Source of the DNA: Ephemerocybe angulata
Taxonomy: Eukaryota > Basidiomycota > Agaricomycetes > Agaricales > Psathyrellaceae
Assembly: GCA_013368325.1 (NCBI GenBank)
Contig: JAACJK010000250.1
Location: 1 to 28,881, forward strand
Reading direction: 5' to 3'
DNA length: 28,881 bases
Under the pieces are notes generated by a model. The model ran no database searches. It was not told the origin of the DNA and was given only the letters and a program-made list of their open reading frames with translations. Positions 1 to 11,580 of the stretch are shown in pieces; within the stretch, counting starts at the first letter, position 1, and every line of letters begins with the position of its first letter. The translations under genes were made by a program, and so were the position numbers.

Positions 1-278
1 GGTTCTGAGATTCAATGTTTCGGTTCACTTTGAGTAAAAATGGAGCACGAGTTCATGTTGAAATGTATGTAGCCGTATCATACACTGTATGTAGTGAGCG
101 GCGAATATAATTCATTGGCCGCCATCACGCGCCAGTCAGGATCCGCCTTGTCCATCAGGAATTTCAAACTGTTCCACTTACTTCACCCCTGTACCTGCCT
201 GTGCCTCCATCGCGTTTCTCATGGTACCGGCCAGCCATTTTTGAGCAACAGGAACGCCCGCCGTTCGTCTCCCTTTCA

Positions 279-3200
279 ATGTACACCGGTAACAACCAGC
301 CTCCAGCACTTAGTTATGGCGACAGACGGGGAACAACGCCTCTGAGCTCTACAACAATTGCTGAAGCTGTTGACCGATCTCCTGACGGAGGACTCACCCT
401 AGTTCTGTCTAAACTCAACCTGTCTGATGTCAGTGTTGAGGCCGCTGAGGAACTTGCGTCTGTGGGCAGGAATGGACCAGACGAGGAGTGCATCATCGAA
501 AGGTCAGGCGTGGCTAGTCAACCCTTAATTGAGGCACCACCAATCTGAATTTTGCAGGATCACCCTTGGAAGCAACCGCCTAACCACCCTACCGACTGAG
601 TTTGCCCTACTTTCGAGACTACGCTATCTCAACCTCAAGCACAACAGCTTCTCTAGTTTCCCGATGTGGTTCGTTAGCCTTCTCGCCGTTCCAAACGCAT
701 TTCTCAATGGGACCGCAGTTAACTGTCATGCCAAACCTTGATACTTTGGATATCAGCCATAACAAGATTAAGCGGTTTCCTGCACATCCCGGGCGATTGA
801 CTGAATTACGAGTATGTCAACGATCGGTGTATGAAGGCTCCCCACTTACGACTTGTGCAGGTGTCTCATTTTCCAAGAATAAGATCTCGCGGCTTCCTCC
901 GTACTTCTCTAAATTCAAGCGTCTGGAGCTTCTAAAACTGGACAGAAACCCTCTCGAATGGCCCCCTCGCAACGTTCTGCAGAGTGATACATCTCTGATG
1001 GCGAAGAGGCGATGAAGGACTGGATAACAAATGTGTTGGAATGGATCGACTATAATACTTCTCCTCTTAAGGCTAACGATGACTCGGGATATGGGGAGAC
1101 ACCTGAATGGGAATCGAGCGCGTGAGTTTTTCATTGCTTGCCTGGGCCTATACTAACGCTCGCAATAGTAAGCAAGGGAAGCATAAGGCGTGGAGGTTCC
1201 CCCTGCACGAAACCGATGGGGACTCTGCGACTGGAAGACTATCGCATAATCGGACGTTCTCCGTCGACTCCCAGGCATCTTCCCTCCAGGACGAATCTCT
1301 TTCTGAAATTGACCCTGCGAGGGCAAGGGGACCTGGGCATTTCAAGCTTGCCCTCGATTACCCCACCATCTCCGTCCCAGAGCATTCACCTATCCGTCCT
1401 TCTGAAACGTATCTCTCAAGCCCGGCAGATTCGGAAAAGTTTGAGCTTCTTTCTTCCGGCTCACACAACGACGCAGCCGATGTCAATCGACATCCAGCAG
1501 TTCACCTTCGAGCATCGTCTGTGGCGACGGAGCATCGGAACCAACCAAGCGCTGTTTCTGCGAAGCAAAGTTTACCCGACCTCCGGTCCCCCAATGGACC
1601 AAACTCACGGATTCTCCGAACAAACCTTCACCGACTTCATTGCTTCACAGCCTGAACAAACCTTCCACACGCAGGGTAGGCAACCGTCTGCTTCGAGCGT
1701 TGATGTGAAGCCCGAGCTCAAGATATCCAGTGCAACCCGTGCAACACCGTCGATGGCGTTCGAGCGCAATTCCTATTTCCAGCGCCTCTCAACCATGCCC
1801 ACCTCAGTCAAATTGCCAGCCCCACTTCTGTGCTTGGTCGAGACAGCGCGTAGTATCTTGTTCGTGACGAGCCAAGTCTATCAGACGATCGAGCACTACG
1901 CGAATCATGCCATCGACCAGAAGTACTCGGCTACCTTCAAACGAGTTCTAGAACCCGCCAACTCAGACATGCTCCAGTTAATTCGAGCACTCGACCGTTT
2001 CGATGCAGCAAGCCAGAAAAGCCTACCTCCTCCCCTGTTTGCAGGACCATAGCGGAAACTTGTCGAAACACAATTGTGGTATCCAGCAGAGCCGTCGGAA
2101 TGTTTGCCATCCAACTGAGGATGGCCCCATGCGATGATCCACGTTACTCACGTTGGATTCTGTTGGAACTATATGCATCCACAGCCGAAATATCCGTTGC
2201 ATGGCAGAATCTCCTTCCTCATATGGAGGCGCTGAAATCGTTCCTTCACGGTAAAGCTCATCATCAACCCCTTTCCCTTCTCCAAGCACCCGCATTCGGA
2301 ACATCGTTCTCGCAATCCAATCAACGAACAGAGCTCCAGTATCCTCCCCCTCGTCTCCGCAACGCGGATTTTGCTGCCATTCGAAGCCACAATGCTAGGC
2401 GACACGCGGGATCTTTCAGTTATCGAGACGTCGAACTAGGCAAAGTCCTGCCGTCCATTGACGAGCCGCCAAGTCTTCCGGCTGGGGCTGGACAACTCGC
2501 GACGCTCCGTACTCCGAAACGCCAGGCCACTGCACCTCCCACCGCCCATCGCTTGGGAGCTCGTTGTCACTTCCTGCACCTTACACACCCGCTTCGACTT
2601 CATACCGCTCCGAATCATTTTCTCGCCACAGCAGGGAGCCCTCTCTGGATCAGCCACTCCGCTCCGCCCGACGGCGGGGGTGAAGTTGAAGTCTTTGGAT
2701 TTGCCCAGCGCCATCCGACAGAAACCAGACCGGGAAACGCTTCTCTCTATTCGACAGACGATGGAGTCCTCGCCTAAGGTTTGGGACGCAATTGAAGATG
2801 CAATAACTCCATCAGACACTACAGCAAAGGAAATCATTAGGAAGGCTCGAGAAATCTGTCGCAAGCTGTCGCTTGGCCTACGCAATGTTATGGAAAGCGA
2901 CAAGTCATCCGACGTTCACCTCGGCGAGAATGCACAGCTCCTGACGAAGGTAAGATCTAATGATTTGAACAAATTCACTCGATGTACCCTTGACTTACAT
3001 TGGTCAGTTTGTAACTCAGATATCCAATCTTGTCAAGAACGGCACGATCTCTCGTACGGCTTTACCGACTCTGCAGGCCCACCTTACTCGGCTAGCAGAA
3101 TCAGCTGAGGAGCTGAGCAAGATGTTCAATACCTCTTCGGCCCCTTCCTCGTCAGCCCGACCTTTTTCCCCGATGTTCTCCAACCCATTTTCGTCGATGG

Positions 3201-3397
3201 GCTCCGACGACAACCGCTTGGGCTCCAGTCTGTCACGAACCAGGAGTGCTCAGCCCACGCCTTCTCTCAAGACACTACCCTCCTTTCTCCATGAGAGTCC
3301 AAGGAGCGCTCTCCCTTCATCAAGCTTCAAGATTCCAAGTATCCATAGAATAGTAAGCAGCCGAGAAATTCATACCGATCTAGCGGACCCTGGTTGA
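279..3397 (+). CDS. SOG2: Sog2-type leucine-rich-repeat protein of the RAM kinase network (frame-broken copy)
   Basis: Scaffold protein of the RAM (Cbk1/NDR kinase) pathway that controls polarised growth and septation. Seen: an N-terminal stretch (SPDGGLTLVLSKLNLSDV) followed by leucine-rich repeats with LxxLxLxxN spacing (ITLGSNRLTTLPTEF, LRYLNLKHNSF, LDTLDISHNKI, FSKNKISRLPPYF, LLKLDRNPLEWPP), then a Ser/Pro-rich linker and a long C-terminal helical region beginning RNSYFQRLSTMPTSVKLP, which is the Sog2 family signature. Start: ATG at 279 is the first in-frame ATG; the frame is open further upstream. Introns read at 503-557, about 666-718, about 813-862, 1122-1168 and 2950-3007. The coding frame breaks near 862, 996, between 1575 and 1660, near 2032 (C run) and between 2520 and 2700. 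Each is repaired by one base, so I read a real gene with sequence errors rather than a clear pseudogene. Confidence 0.85.
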
Positions 3398-3462
3398 TAA
3401 ACTGCTTGCGACTTGGGTATCTGCAATGTATATACTATATCTACCTGTATTATTTTTCACTG

Positions 3463-3537
3463 TCGGACGTCGAGGACATCGCGTCGCTTGACAGTGAAGT
3501 CCTAGGTCCGGGTCCTAGGTCCGGTCCGGGGTCCATG
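3463..3537 (+). repeat. Left terminal inverted repeat of the element
   Basis: Pairs with 4134-4208. It contains a direct internal duplication, CCTAGGTCCGG, at 3501-3511 and again at 3514-3524, giving a CCTAGGTCCGGGTCCTAGG arrangement typical of subterminal repeats. Confidence 0.65.
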
Positions 3538-4133
3538 CATGGGTAAAGGTCGCCAGTTGCGCTCGATTCATCGCTGCTTTGTCGTTATCATCGCTCTCCA
3601 GTTGCTCAGCTGTCGGTAGCTGGTATCAAAACCCTATACATGTCTTTTTCTCTGATTTGCTCTCCTACCATTCTCCGCCACCCTGAAAGCCTTCATACTC
3701 GGTTGGTTGTGACCTCAAACACTTCCCAGAATTCTTCGAGTAGCTCGTCGTGGCATTTATCCCACTGCAAGCAAGCAAGCCTTAATAAAGTCATGAACAT
3801 ATAATGACTCAAGTGTGCCGGGCGCTTGTGGATAGACTGACGTGATGGGGTGTCAGATCGGTCATAACAGGCAACTGACATCGATGAAACTCACAATATC
3901 ATCGAGTGTAGCTCCCGCTAAAGGGGCTAAAAGGGTTGGAAGGGTGTTCATTGAAGAGGGATGGATACATGTCGATAGGTGAGTTGGATTGGTATTTCTC
4001 GAGAAAGGGTCACACGGTATTTAAGTCAAATATTACAAATAGACACTCAACCAACGTTTTCAGGCGTCGCTGAGGGCACTAAACAAAGACAAAAGGGTGT
4101 CCTCACAACCGATTCGGGCTGCTTTGACAATGG

Positions 4134-4208
4134 TGGACCCGTGGACCGGACTCGGACCCGGACCTAGGACTTAGATTCCGCTATACGCGATATTCTGCGG
4201 ACGTCGGA
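4134..4208 (-). repeat. Right terminal inverted repeat of the element
   Basis: Reverse complement matches 3463-3537 over a 19-base perfect core, with gapped similarity on either side. The internal CCTAGG duplication of the left end has become CGAGTCCGG here, so the ends have diverged and the insertion is probably not recent. Confidence 0.65.
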
Positions 4209-4474
4209 TCCCGGACCTTCATATACTTAATGCACGCATTATGCATGGCTAGGGCCTAGGGCCCAGTGAGATCGCACCAGGACGTCAGAAATCTACAGCA
4301 ATCCACAGCCGCACATTTCGATGAGCTGCCACAGATTGCCATAGAATGCCCAGACCTCAATTTGGCTCACTTTTCACGCCTGGAATCGCCTGAAACCGCT
4401 CGTAGAAAGTGGATAGAAAATACGTATAATTGTAATATACTAGCTCATACAATATACACAATACAGGATACAAA

Positions 4475-4775
4475 TGCTACGAAATGTGCACAAGTCATCA
4501 GAAACGGAAGTACGACGAGGGATGGGGCACGTACCATGAACGAGCGAGGGTATAGCGTGGTGTGAGAACAGAGATGCTACGAAACACGCGCACAAGTTCG
4601 TCAGAAACGGAGTACGACGAGGGATGGGGCACGTACATGAACGAGCGAGGGTATAACGTGGTGTGAGAACAGAGATGCTACAAAAGCCGCGGAAGTTGTC
4701 AGAGACCGAAGTGCGACGAGGGAGGGGGCACGTACCATGAGCGAGAGAAGGTAGAGAGCGGCGATGGTGGTTCCA
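4475..4775 (+). repeat. Minisatellite, about 3 copies of a 100-bp unit
   Basis: Units begin with TGCTAC(G/A)AAA at 4475, 4575 and 4676. Each continues with a GTCAGAAACGGAAGTACGACG-like segment, GGGATGGGGCACGTAC, ATGAACGAGCGAGGGTAT and GTGGTGTGAGAACAGAGA. The first two copies are almost identical; the third is diverged and loses similarity after about 4770. The unit length is not a multiple of three in all copies, so this is not an obvious protein repeat. Confidence 0.8.
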
Positions 4776-4889
4776 AGGGGAGACGATGGTGATACAACTA
4801 AATCGAAGATATTAGAGTTCATCAGAGCGATGGAAGAACGCTACGCACAATTAATGGTACGGGAGAGAGAGCAAGAATCTTGATAGCAT

Positions 4890-5095
4890 GTGGAAAGCGA
4901 GCGATGAGAGTGACGAAAGTGCACGAGTGCGACGAGAGCGACGAGAGCGACGAGAGTTACGAAAGCAAGTCGGCGATGAGAGTGATGAGAGCGACGAAAG
5001 CGAGTCGGCGATGAGAGCAACGAGAACGATGAGAGCGATGACTCGGATTCCGATGATTCCGACAAGAGCGAGGAAAGCGGCGAGCGGCGAGTATT
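4890..5095 (+). repeat. Degenerate purine-rich GAGAGCGAC / GAAAGCGAG repeat
   Basis: A 200-bp tract built from variations of GAGAG(C/T)GA(C/T). Larger duplicated blocks include CGGCGATGAGAG, which occurs twice (near 4971 and 5007). In one frame it reads as Ser-Asp-Glu repeats (ESDESD), so it could be the remains of an acidic low-complexity coding region, but no long reading frame survives around it. Confidence 0.65.
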
Positions 5096-6320
5096 AATTA
5101 TTGGAAGGAGGGCCGCTGCGCAAGTGATCTAGTTTGATGTTCACTGGCCACTGCCGGAAGCAGCCATGGACGCCGCGCGGCCCGCGAGCTACCCAGAGTC
5201 AGCATGCTTGCGGTGGTGGTGACGGAATGGTGCGTACGTTCTGTGCATCGGCTTCAGGTTATCGCACTTTTCGGAGCTATAGCTGGGCGAAGGCAAGGTG
5301 AAGCGGCGAGCGCCTCACTTTGTTCTCGTCATGGGGCCAGGGGGTCATTCGATATCGTTGGGCGAGCTTCAGCGGCGAGGAATTAACATAGTCGATAGGA
5401 TCGTTATCGTGTCGTACGCGTCGCCGTCAGTTGAGTTGGAGAAAGGAGGCGGGGAGACGATGGCTTTGGGGACGCAGGAGCCTGCCCTTGGAGGTATTGT
5501 CGTAATGAGGAGCTAAGGCGAAAGTGAGGTGGTCCCGTCAAATTTGCGTTTGGCGGTTCGAGATGAGGAAGAAGAGGCTGGAAGGTAGGGCGAAGGCAAA
5601 GGGAACAAGTAACTGACGCGCCGCTCGCGATGTATTCGTACCAATTTGGAGCTCCGCCTGAACGGACTTGGCGATTCAGAATTTCAGAGGCTCTAGGGAT
5701 CCTCCAGTGACAATCCAGTTAAACAGGGACGCCCAATGACAACCCCAGTATGTCTTTTCCTTCTTTCGGTACCCAGAATGGTGTGGGATCCCAGTTCTAT
5801 CGCTCTATAGGTTGAGTCTCGAGGCCTTGCTCGAGGCATCTTTCCGGATGTCGGTGGATGGTAGCGGGCACAAGGGACTTCGAGAAGGAAACAGTTTAGA
5901 ATAAAAGAATATATTTGCGGACTGTAATCAGTTATAAGTCGTACAGTTGTTGTGGAAGAGTGTGGGCTGCTGGAGGTATGTAGTTGAAAGAGAATGATCG
6001 ACATCAACGGTTCTGCAGCTCTGGCTGCTGTGGATGTGGCCCACCGATTTAGGCTGCTCCGGTTTGCCAGGGATTTCTGGCGTCCTGGTGCGATCTCACT
6101 GGCCTAGGGACGGCATATACTCGAGCATGATTCTTTGATAGGTATTTGCGGGGCTGATGCTGACACAGCCAACTCTGTTGATCTCAGATCCGTCGGCAAC
6201 AGTCAATCTCACCAGACCTGGATATCACCCTGCGAGGCGAACAGAATTGACTTCGAAGGCACTTGAAGCTTAAAGCACCGCCCGAAGGAGCGATCGCCAT
6301 TATCGACGCGCACTGGGCCA

Positions 6321-9300
6321 TTGCGTCTCTTGCCACTTCTACAAACAGTCGAACACGTACCATCCTGTACCACCAATTACGCCGAATTTCCTCAACCCTC
6401 GACCGCAATCGCTTTCGATCCCGTCTCAGACATTCTGTGGACAGGGTCAACACTGGGGAATGTCACTGCTTACTATGGATCCCGAGGGATGAGAGGTGTT
6501 TTTTCCAGTTGGAGGAGCCTCCCCGTAAACAGGATCTTCGCGGGGACAGCCAGGTGCTTGCTAGTGGACATGGGAGCGGCGGAATCGGTTCGTGGTCTAA
6601 AGGAGGCATAACAAGTGGTATTCCGGTACGTTCCACGCAATCACACCTCCCCTTCATGACACGAGTTGTATCCAACAGAACGCAGTCCGGCGTGTCCTCG
6701 TTCTCGAATGTGTACCATGCCGGTCACTCGATTGCAGTCTCCCTGTTGAACCTCGAGCTTGCATTTGTGAATAGTATGACAGGGACGACCGTAGTCAAGT
6801 GCAGACAAGCTCCATCTTGACCCACCTCCAATTCTCTCACTCATCTCTTCTATCTGGCTCCGCGGAGGGATATATTCGCGTCCATGATCCCGAACTGGAG
6901 TCACAAAGAACGACGCAGCTGAGAGCGTTATTAAAGCACATTCAGGAGCGGTCACTGGCCTTCAGTCTACAGGAAACATGTGTTCACCATCGGAATGGGG
7001 GAAAGGTTCTCCACCGTCACAATCCTCTTTTCTGTTACTAATAATATCTCAGACAATCGCGCCCATACCCAGATCCGTTGGTCAAAGTCTACGACCTCCG
7101 AACGATGCGAGCCCTTCCTCCAATCCCCTTTTCTTCAGGTCCAGCTTTCATCACGTCCTTCCGAAACGAACGAGTAGCATTGTAGTTGCGTCAATGCAAG
7201 GCTTGGTGAACATAGTCGACGCCTCCGACCCCGCCGCAGCCGGTGAATTCCACCAGGCAAGTCAGATACCTCCACTCAGAACGTATCCCTGATGGTTTTC
7301 AGTTGGATGTGACCACATATGTCACCTCCCTCGCGTCTCCCCGACTGGGGCTTATATCGCTGCAGGCGACGCAGAGGGCGTTGTTCATATCTTGTCTCAA
7401 TCAACGGACGAGTCTCCTTTACCTTTTAATGGATTTGATGGGCAACCTATTCCTTGGGTGGCCCTGCGGAACCGCTACCTGAAATTGGGTGGACCCCTTC
7501 AACGTGCGTTTGGCTCCCTTCCGACATATAGATCCTAACATTGCATGTAGACCTCTAAACTCGATCGGAATGCCTTACTTACGATCTCCCCTTTTTTCGG
7601 CGTGGTCTCCTCCTGTGTCTAGTGCTCCTTACTTCCCACCACCCGCACGGATACCCCACAAGTTCAGCATCGATGAGATGAACGACAACATTGCCTACGC
7701 GCCACTCCCCAAGGAGCTGCGCGGCCGTCGAAACCTCGTACCTGTCGGCCAAAGAAAGATACGGCTCGATTCCGAAGCGGTAAACCGCGTAAAGAGGTAC
7801 GTTTGTATCGTAACTTAGTCAGAGGAATTTACTGACAAACCGAACAGGACGAAAGTGACCGGCCAACTCTTGAACCTACCGAGGTCCCTCCCGTCTATAG
7901 AAGGGTCGAAATTGAATACTCTAAATTCGGCGTCGAGGACTTCGACTTCGGGTATGACTATATCCTACCTTTTTGGCCACAATCCATGACAACGGGGACA
8001 CAGGTTCTACAATCAGACGCAGTACAGTGGGCTGGAAACCCACATCCTCAACTCGTACACAAATTCTCTCGTCCAAAGCCTCCACTATATCCACCCAATA
8101 AGACAATTGGCAAAGTCGCACATCACAACCAATTGTCTAAGCGAGCATTGCTTCTGTGTGAACTCGGCTTTGTCTCGCGTATGCTGGAAGATGCCAAAGG
8201 TACCAACTGTCAGGCAAGTACTTCTGTCGAACCGTTGGGGTGTTGGCCCAAGGTTAGTCGCTCTGCGTTTTCTCCTAAATCGATGACTTTGATATTGGCC
8301 ACAGCTTCCAATGCCATTGAACTGGTGGACTATGGCCGAGAAAATCCAGAAGTTAACTACGCACAGAAGATTCAGATCTTCCATCGCTTTCTTCTTGACC
8401 ATCTAATTTCTGAGGGTAATGCATATCCCCGAAACCCAATCCTGGTGAAGCGGCGGGGCAGAGAGGCGCAGCTTGCGGCATCTATCTCTCCAATCACTCA
8501 GTTGATTGGAGTTGATGCGAAGAATGTTATTGTCTGTCAACACTGCAAGGCAGTGAGAGAGAAGGACAATCTGACCCATGTCATCGATTTAACATACCCT
8601 CGAAGGTGTGTCTAGCTCTGAGGCTACTCTCCTTACGAGTGTTAAACGATACAGGGTGCACCAGATTCGGCCTCTTCGAAGGGTTTCACAGCAATCCTTC
8701 AGCAATCTTTACTCCGGAATATGACACACAAAGCTACATGCCAGAAATGTAAACATTTTTCGACTTTCACCTCACGGCGGTCGATAGCATCCAAGGATTT
8801 GCCACCTTTCCTCGCGGTGAACGCATCGGTGTACAACGACGAGAACATGGACTTTTGGCTGGACACAAGAAACAAGCCTTTTTTGAGGCCCAAGGTGCAG
8901 ATCCACGGTCAAATGGGAGATGAACTGGACCCTGCTGGTGTTGGGTACGAACTGAAGGTGCGCCCACCCCGTCGCTGGGTACCTGCCTACTACTCGCTCA
9001 CAGTTGAATCAGTCTCTTGTCGTCAAAATATCTACAAAGGAGCGGCAATCGCACCTGGTGTCCCTTGTTAAGAGTTCGTATCCTGCAATGTTGGTCTGAG
9101 TCATATTTACTTCCCGATCAACAGTTCCGGATGCAGAGTTGGACGATGGCTACGATAGCCCATGGTTCATCTTCAACGATTTCATGGTCCAAAACATGGC
9201 TGAGCAAGACGTGCTCAGTTTTCCGGAAAGTGGAAGGTTCGCCATCGACCCGTCTGAAATAGCGCTGTGACTTACATTTGGCTTGAAAAGGTTCCTTCCA

Positions 9301-10651
9301 TTCTCTATCTTGAACGTATCGACAGCAAGGATCGGCTTGACCTGTCATCGCTCCCTTCAGAGCTTGACCCATTCATCCTCTGTCAGGATACATCTATCTC
9401 CCAGTGCGTATGTTCTGCCATTATCAATATGCCTGAGCAATCTGACATGCAACCAGGAACCGGGATCACGATGCTATTAGGCATGAACTCCTTCATAAAG
9501 ACGAACTGCCTAATCCTGGCACACTGGTCGCCATCGACGCAGAATTTGTCTCCATGCAACAGGTAAATCTTACATGAAATTGCACGCAGTAGTCGCAAAT
9601 TGACGGTCCTTGAAGGAGGAAACAGAGTTCCGATCAGACGGAACCAAGAAAGTAATTCGACCAGCGAGGTTGAGTCTTGCCCGTGTGTCGGTCTTGCGAG
9701 GCGACGGGCCGCGCCAGGGTGTTCCTTTCATCGATGATCACATCCACACGAGCGAAACGATTGTGGACTATCTGACGGAGTTCTCTGGGATCAAATGCGC
9801 GTACAACCACTGCTTGCCAAGTTAGATTGTGGCTGAAATGTCTGTTTAGTTGGCGACCTTGACCCTGTTCATTCACGCTACACATTGACCCCTCTCAAGG
9901 TGGTTTACAAAAAGCTTCGGGCTCTTGTCGACCGCGGGTGCATCTTTGTCGGTCACGGCCTCTCAAAGGACTTTCGTATCATAAGTACACGCGTTTTTCC
10001 CTGTGTCAAGAAATGTAATCTGATCCTACCTCTTCCAGACATTTTCGTCCCGCCGGAACAGGTCATCGACACTGTCGACCTCTACTTTGTTAAATCGAGG
10101 CAACGGAGGCTGTCTTTGCGGTTCCTCTCGTGGTTTATTCTCCATCAACACATCCAGACGGACAATCACGATTCCATAGAAGATGCTCGGTCTGCCCTCA
10201 GCCTCTACTACGCGTACCAGGATCTCGAGAGCGAGGGAATGTTCGACCAGAAGCTCGATGAGATTTACAAAGAGGGCCGTCAATACGTGAGTCTAGCTTG
10301 CCCTCGGTGGTGACCAAGGGGTTTTCCCAATTCTGAGCGACTGTTCCTTTCCAGAATTTCAAACCTCCTCCTTTGCCTGGGGCATCCCCGCCGTTGGCCC
10401 CGATGCAATCCCCAGTCTTGGCGCTCGCCGCAGCGTTCAACCCGCAAACCTCGGGCTATAATATCACAGACAGCAAACCTGCGACCCCGTCTGCGGGAGG
10501 TTACAACAGCAGTGGGAATATATTTGGTTCCCCAGGAAGTGTGCTAGTAGCTGGAGACGAAGCTGAACTTCGGAAGCAGGCAGATTTGGTTTATTGTTGG
10601 GGAGATGATCGCCGTTGCGCTGTACAATATTTTTCCCTTCCTCCCACATAG
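6321..10651 (+). CDS. PAN2: Pan2, catalytic subunit of the Pan2-Pan3 poly(A) nuclease (frame-broken copy)
   Basis: Shortens mRNA poly(A) tails in the cytoplasm together with Pan3. Seen, in order: WD40 region (AIAFDPVSDILWTGS, GNVTAYYG, KVYDLRTMRALPPI, GLVNIVDASDP, 6390-7450); a linker (FSIDEMNDNIAYAPLPKELR); the inactive ubiquitin-hydrolase-like domain (about 7990-9300, with CKAVREKDNLTHVIDLTYP and FWLDTRNKPF); and a DEDDh exonuclease with DAEF (near 9536), HGLSKDF (near 9952) and HDSIEDA (near 10166). All four acidic residues and the histidine are present. The 3' part is clean apart from ordinary introns (for example about 9415-9471, 9565-9618, 9985-10039 and 10288-10354). The first 3 kb carries at least ten frame breaks, clustered at 6495-6610. 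No ATG is found in the first frame, so the true start lies upstream or behind an error. The 3' end converges on the PDCD5 gene with 34 nt between stops. Confidence 0.92.
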
Positions 10652-10685
10652 TGATGTATATCTTCGTTCGTGTTGAAAACAGCCC

Positions 10686-11236
10686 TTATATATCGAAGTC
10701 ATCGTCAAAATCCTTTCTCCTTTGGTACTGAAGATCCCAGTCATGCGAGGATGTGTGACCAAAAGTGACAATTAAGACTCACAATAATCGTAGACTTCTT
10801 TGGACCCGCTCCTCCAGCTTGTACCCTTCCAGCTAGAATCCATGCTCACTTAACGTCAAGTCGCAACATAGAATCGTTGAAGTAAACGTGCCTGATCGAG
10901 GAGGTCGATGAGCTGTTGTTCAGTGACCTTGTTCCGCAGTTGTCCTCCTTGTGCCATGCGGAATAGGATGCCCTCGATTTGTTGTGACCGTTGCTGGCTA
11001 ACCATAGCTATTCGTGACACTGAAGCCGCGTGTTCATCATCGAGCTCTCCTCCAGTGAGTGAGCGAGCAAGTAGAGATCTTTTACGCACGTCTCTCTCTG
11101 GCGCCTACGTCGAGAATAGTGGCCAGCATGTCTCGGCGCATCTGCTGCTCGTCGGCAGCACGCTTAGCCTGTTCTTCATCGCTAGGCCCGCACCGCCCTG
11201 GGCATTCTGGAGTGCTTCTGCTGGAATCTTGTCCAT
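10686..11236 (-). CDS. PDCD5/TFAR19-family DNA-binding protein
   Basis: Small helical protein family (human PDCD5, yeast YMR074C) linked to nucleic-acid binding and to tubulin-folding chaperonin in animals. Read on the minus strand: start MDKIPAEALQNAQGGAG at 11236, a long helix (SDEEQAKRAADEQQMRR, DMLATILDVGARERL), then the conserved core SRIAMVSQQRSQQIEGILFR, MAQGGQLRNKVTEQQLIDLL, and a lysine/aspartate tail ending QRRKDFDDDFDI. Introns fit at about 11036-11084 (first GTGCGT, ends CAG; C|TG gives the conserved Leu) and two shorter ones before the tail. One frame break near 11187 (one missing base) separates the first 17 residues from the rest. Length of about 125 residues is normal for the family. 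The upstream motif at 11319 may be part of its promoter. Confidence 0.9.
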
Positions 11237-11580
11237 TTGAAGTTGATGGAAGGGACGAGAGAGATGCTGCTGTTAATGAGCTTTGATTCGATCCCAGATC
11301 ACACCGATCATGATCTCGATTGCCCCTATCTGAGCGCTAAGCGCTAAGCAACAGTCCTTAAATCCAGTACTTCAGGAGTACATGTATGAGAGAAGAGAAT
11401 GACAGCATCAAGCTTAAGCATTGACCAAAGGAGAGTATTACAAGCAGAAGAACGAAACAATATGCGACGGGTCAAGTACAATGAGGGAGAAAACATGCTC
11501 AGGTCATCAGGTGAGTTGCATCACGGATACAGTGGTCCAGAGGAGAGAGAGAGAGAAATAGAGCCGGGCACACGAGGCTA
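11237..11580. other. Intergenic stretch between PDCD5 promoter and cupredoxin 3' end
   Basis: Contains the GATAGGGGCAAT motif (minus strand, 11319-11330), a short tandem palindromic AGCGCTAAGCGCTAAGC at 11333-11349 and a (GA)n microsatellite at 11542-11556 within the probable 3' untranslated region of the cupredoxin gene. The open frame across 11399-11764 is a shadow of that gene's 3' end. I see no further gene. Confidence 0.6.
11319..11330 (-). promoter_or_regulatory. GATAGGGGCRAT promoter motif, copy 1
   Basis: Reads GATAGGGGCAAT toward the PDCD5 gene, 82 nt before its ATG. It differs by one base from the copies at 14433 and 20867. Function is inferred only from recurrence and constant orientation. 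Confidence 0.45.

Larger units (their letters stand above)
3463..4208. mobile_element. Non-autonomous DNA-transposon-like element (MITE) with about 75-bp imperfect inverted ends
   Basis: The two ends are inverted copies of each other. AAGTCCTAGGTCCGGGTCC at 3497-3515 is matched exactly by the reverse complement of 4154-4172. The similarity continues outward through TCGGACGTC/TCCGACGTC and ATCGCGT, and inward through GTCCGGTCC. The interior of about 600 bp has no transposase-like frame. A target-site duplication is not obvious at the limits chosen, so the outer edges are uncertain by perhaps tens of bases. The size and long terminal repeats fit a deletion derivative of a DNA transposon, but I cannot assign a superfamily. 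Confidence 0.6.
3398..6320. other. Repeat-rich intergenic region between SOG2 and PAN2
   Basis: Nearly 3 kb without a convincing gene. It holds the inverted-repeat element at 3463-4208, the minisatellite at 4475-4775 and the purine repeat at 4890-5095, listed separately. The short open frames here (for example 3693-3881 on the minus strand, 5298-5516 and 5693-6007) match nothing I recognise and look like chance. A 40-residue frame ending near 4880 (contains KILEFIRAMEERYAQLMV) is protein-like and might be a remnant of a coding exon. From about 5640 to 6320 I see only the probable promoter and 5' leader of PAN2. Confidence 0.6.

Noticed and set aside
4130..4260. CCTAGG-rich sequence as a telomeric or CRISPR-like repeat
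   Set aside because: It is one arm of an inverted-repeat pair and has no regular spacers.
5298..5516. Open frame reading MGPGGHSISLGELQRRG
   Set aside because: Short, single frame, GTG opening, no recognised motif and embedded in repeat-rich DNA.
6463..6955. Minus-strand frames opposite the PAN2 WD40 region
   Set aside because: Shadows of PAN2; conserved WD40 residues are on the plus strand.
6490..7160. PAN2 frame breaks as evidence of a pseudogene
   Set aside because: Breaks are single-base, often in homopolymers, and occur in other essential genes of the window, while the exonuclease residues are intact; sequence error is more likely.
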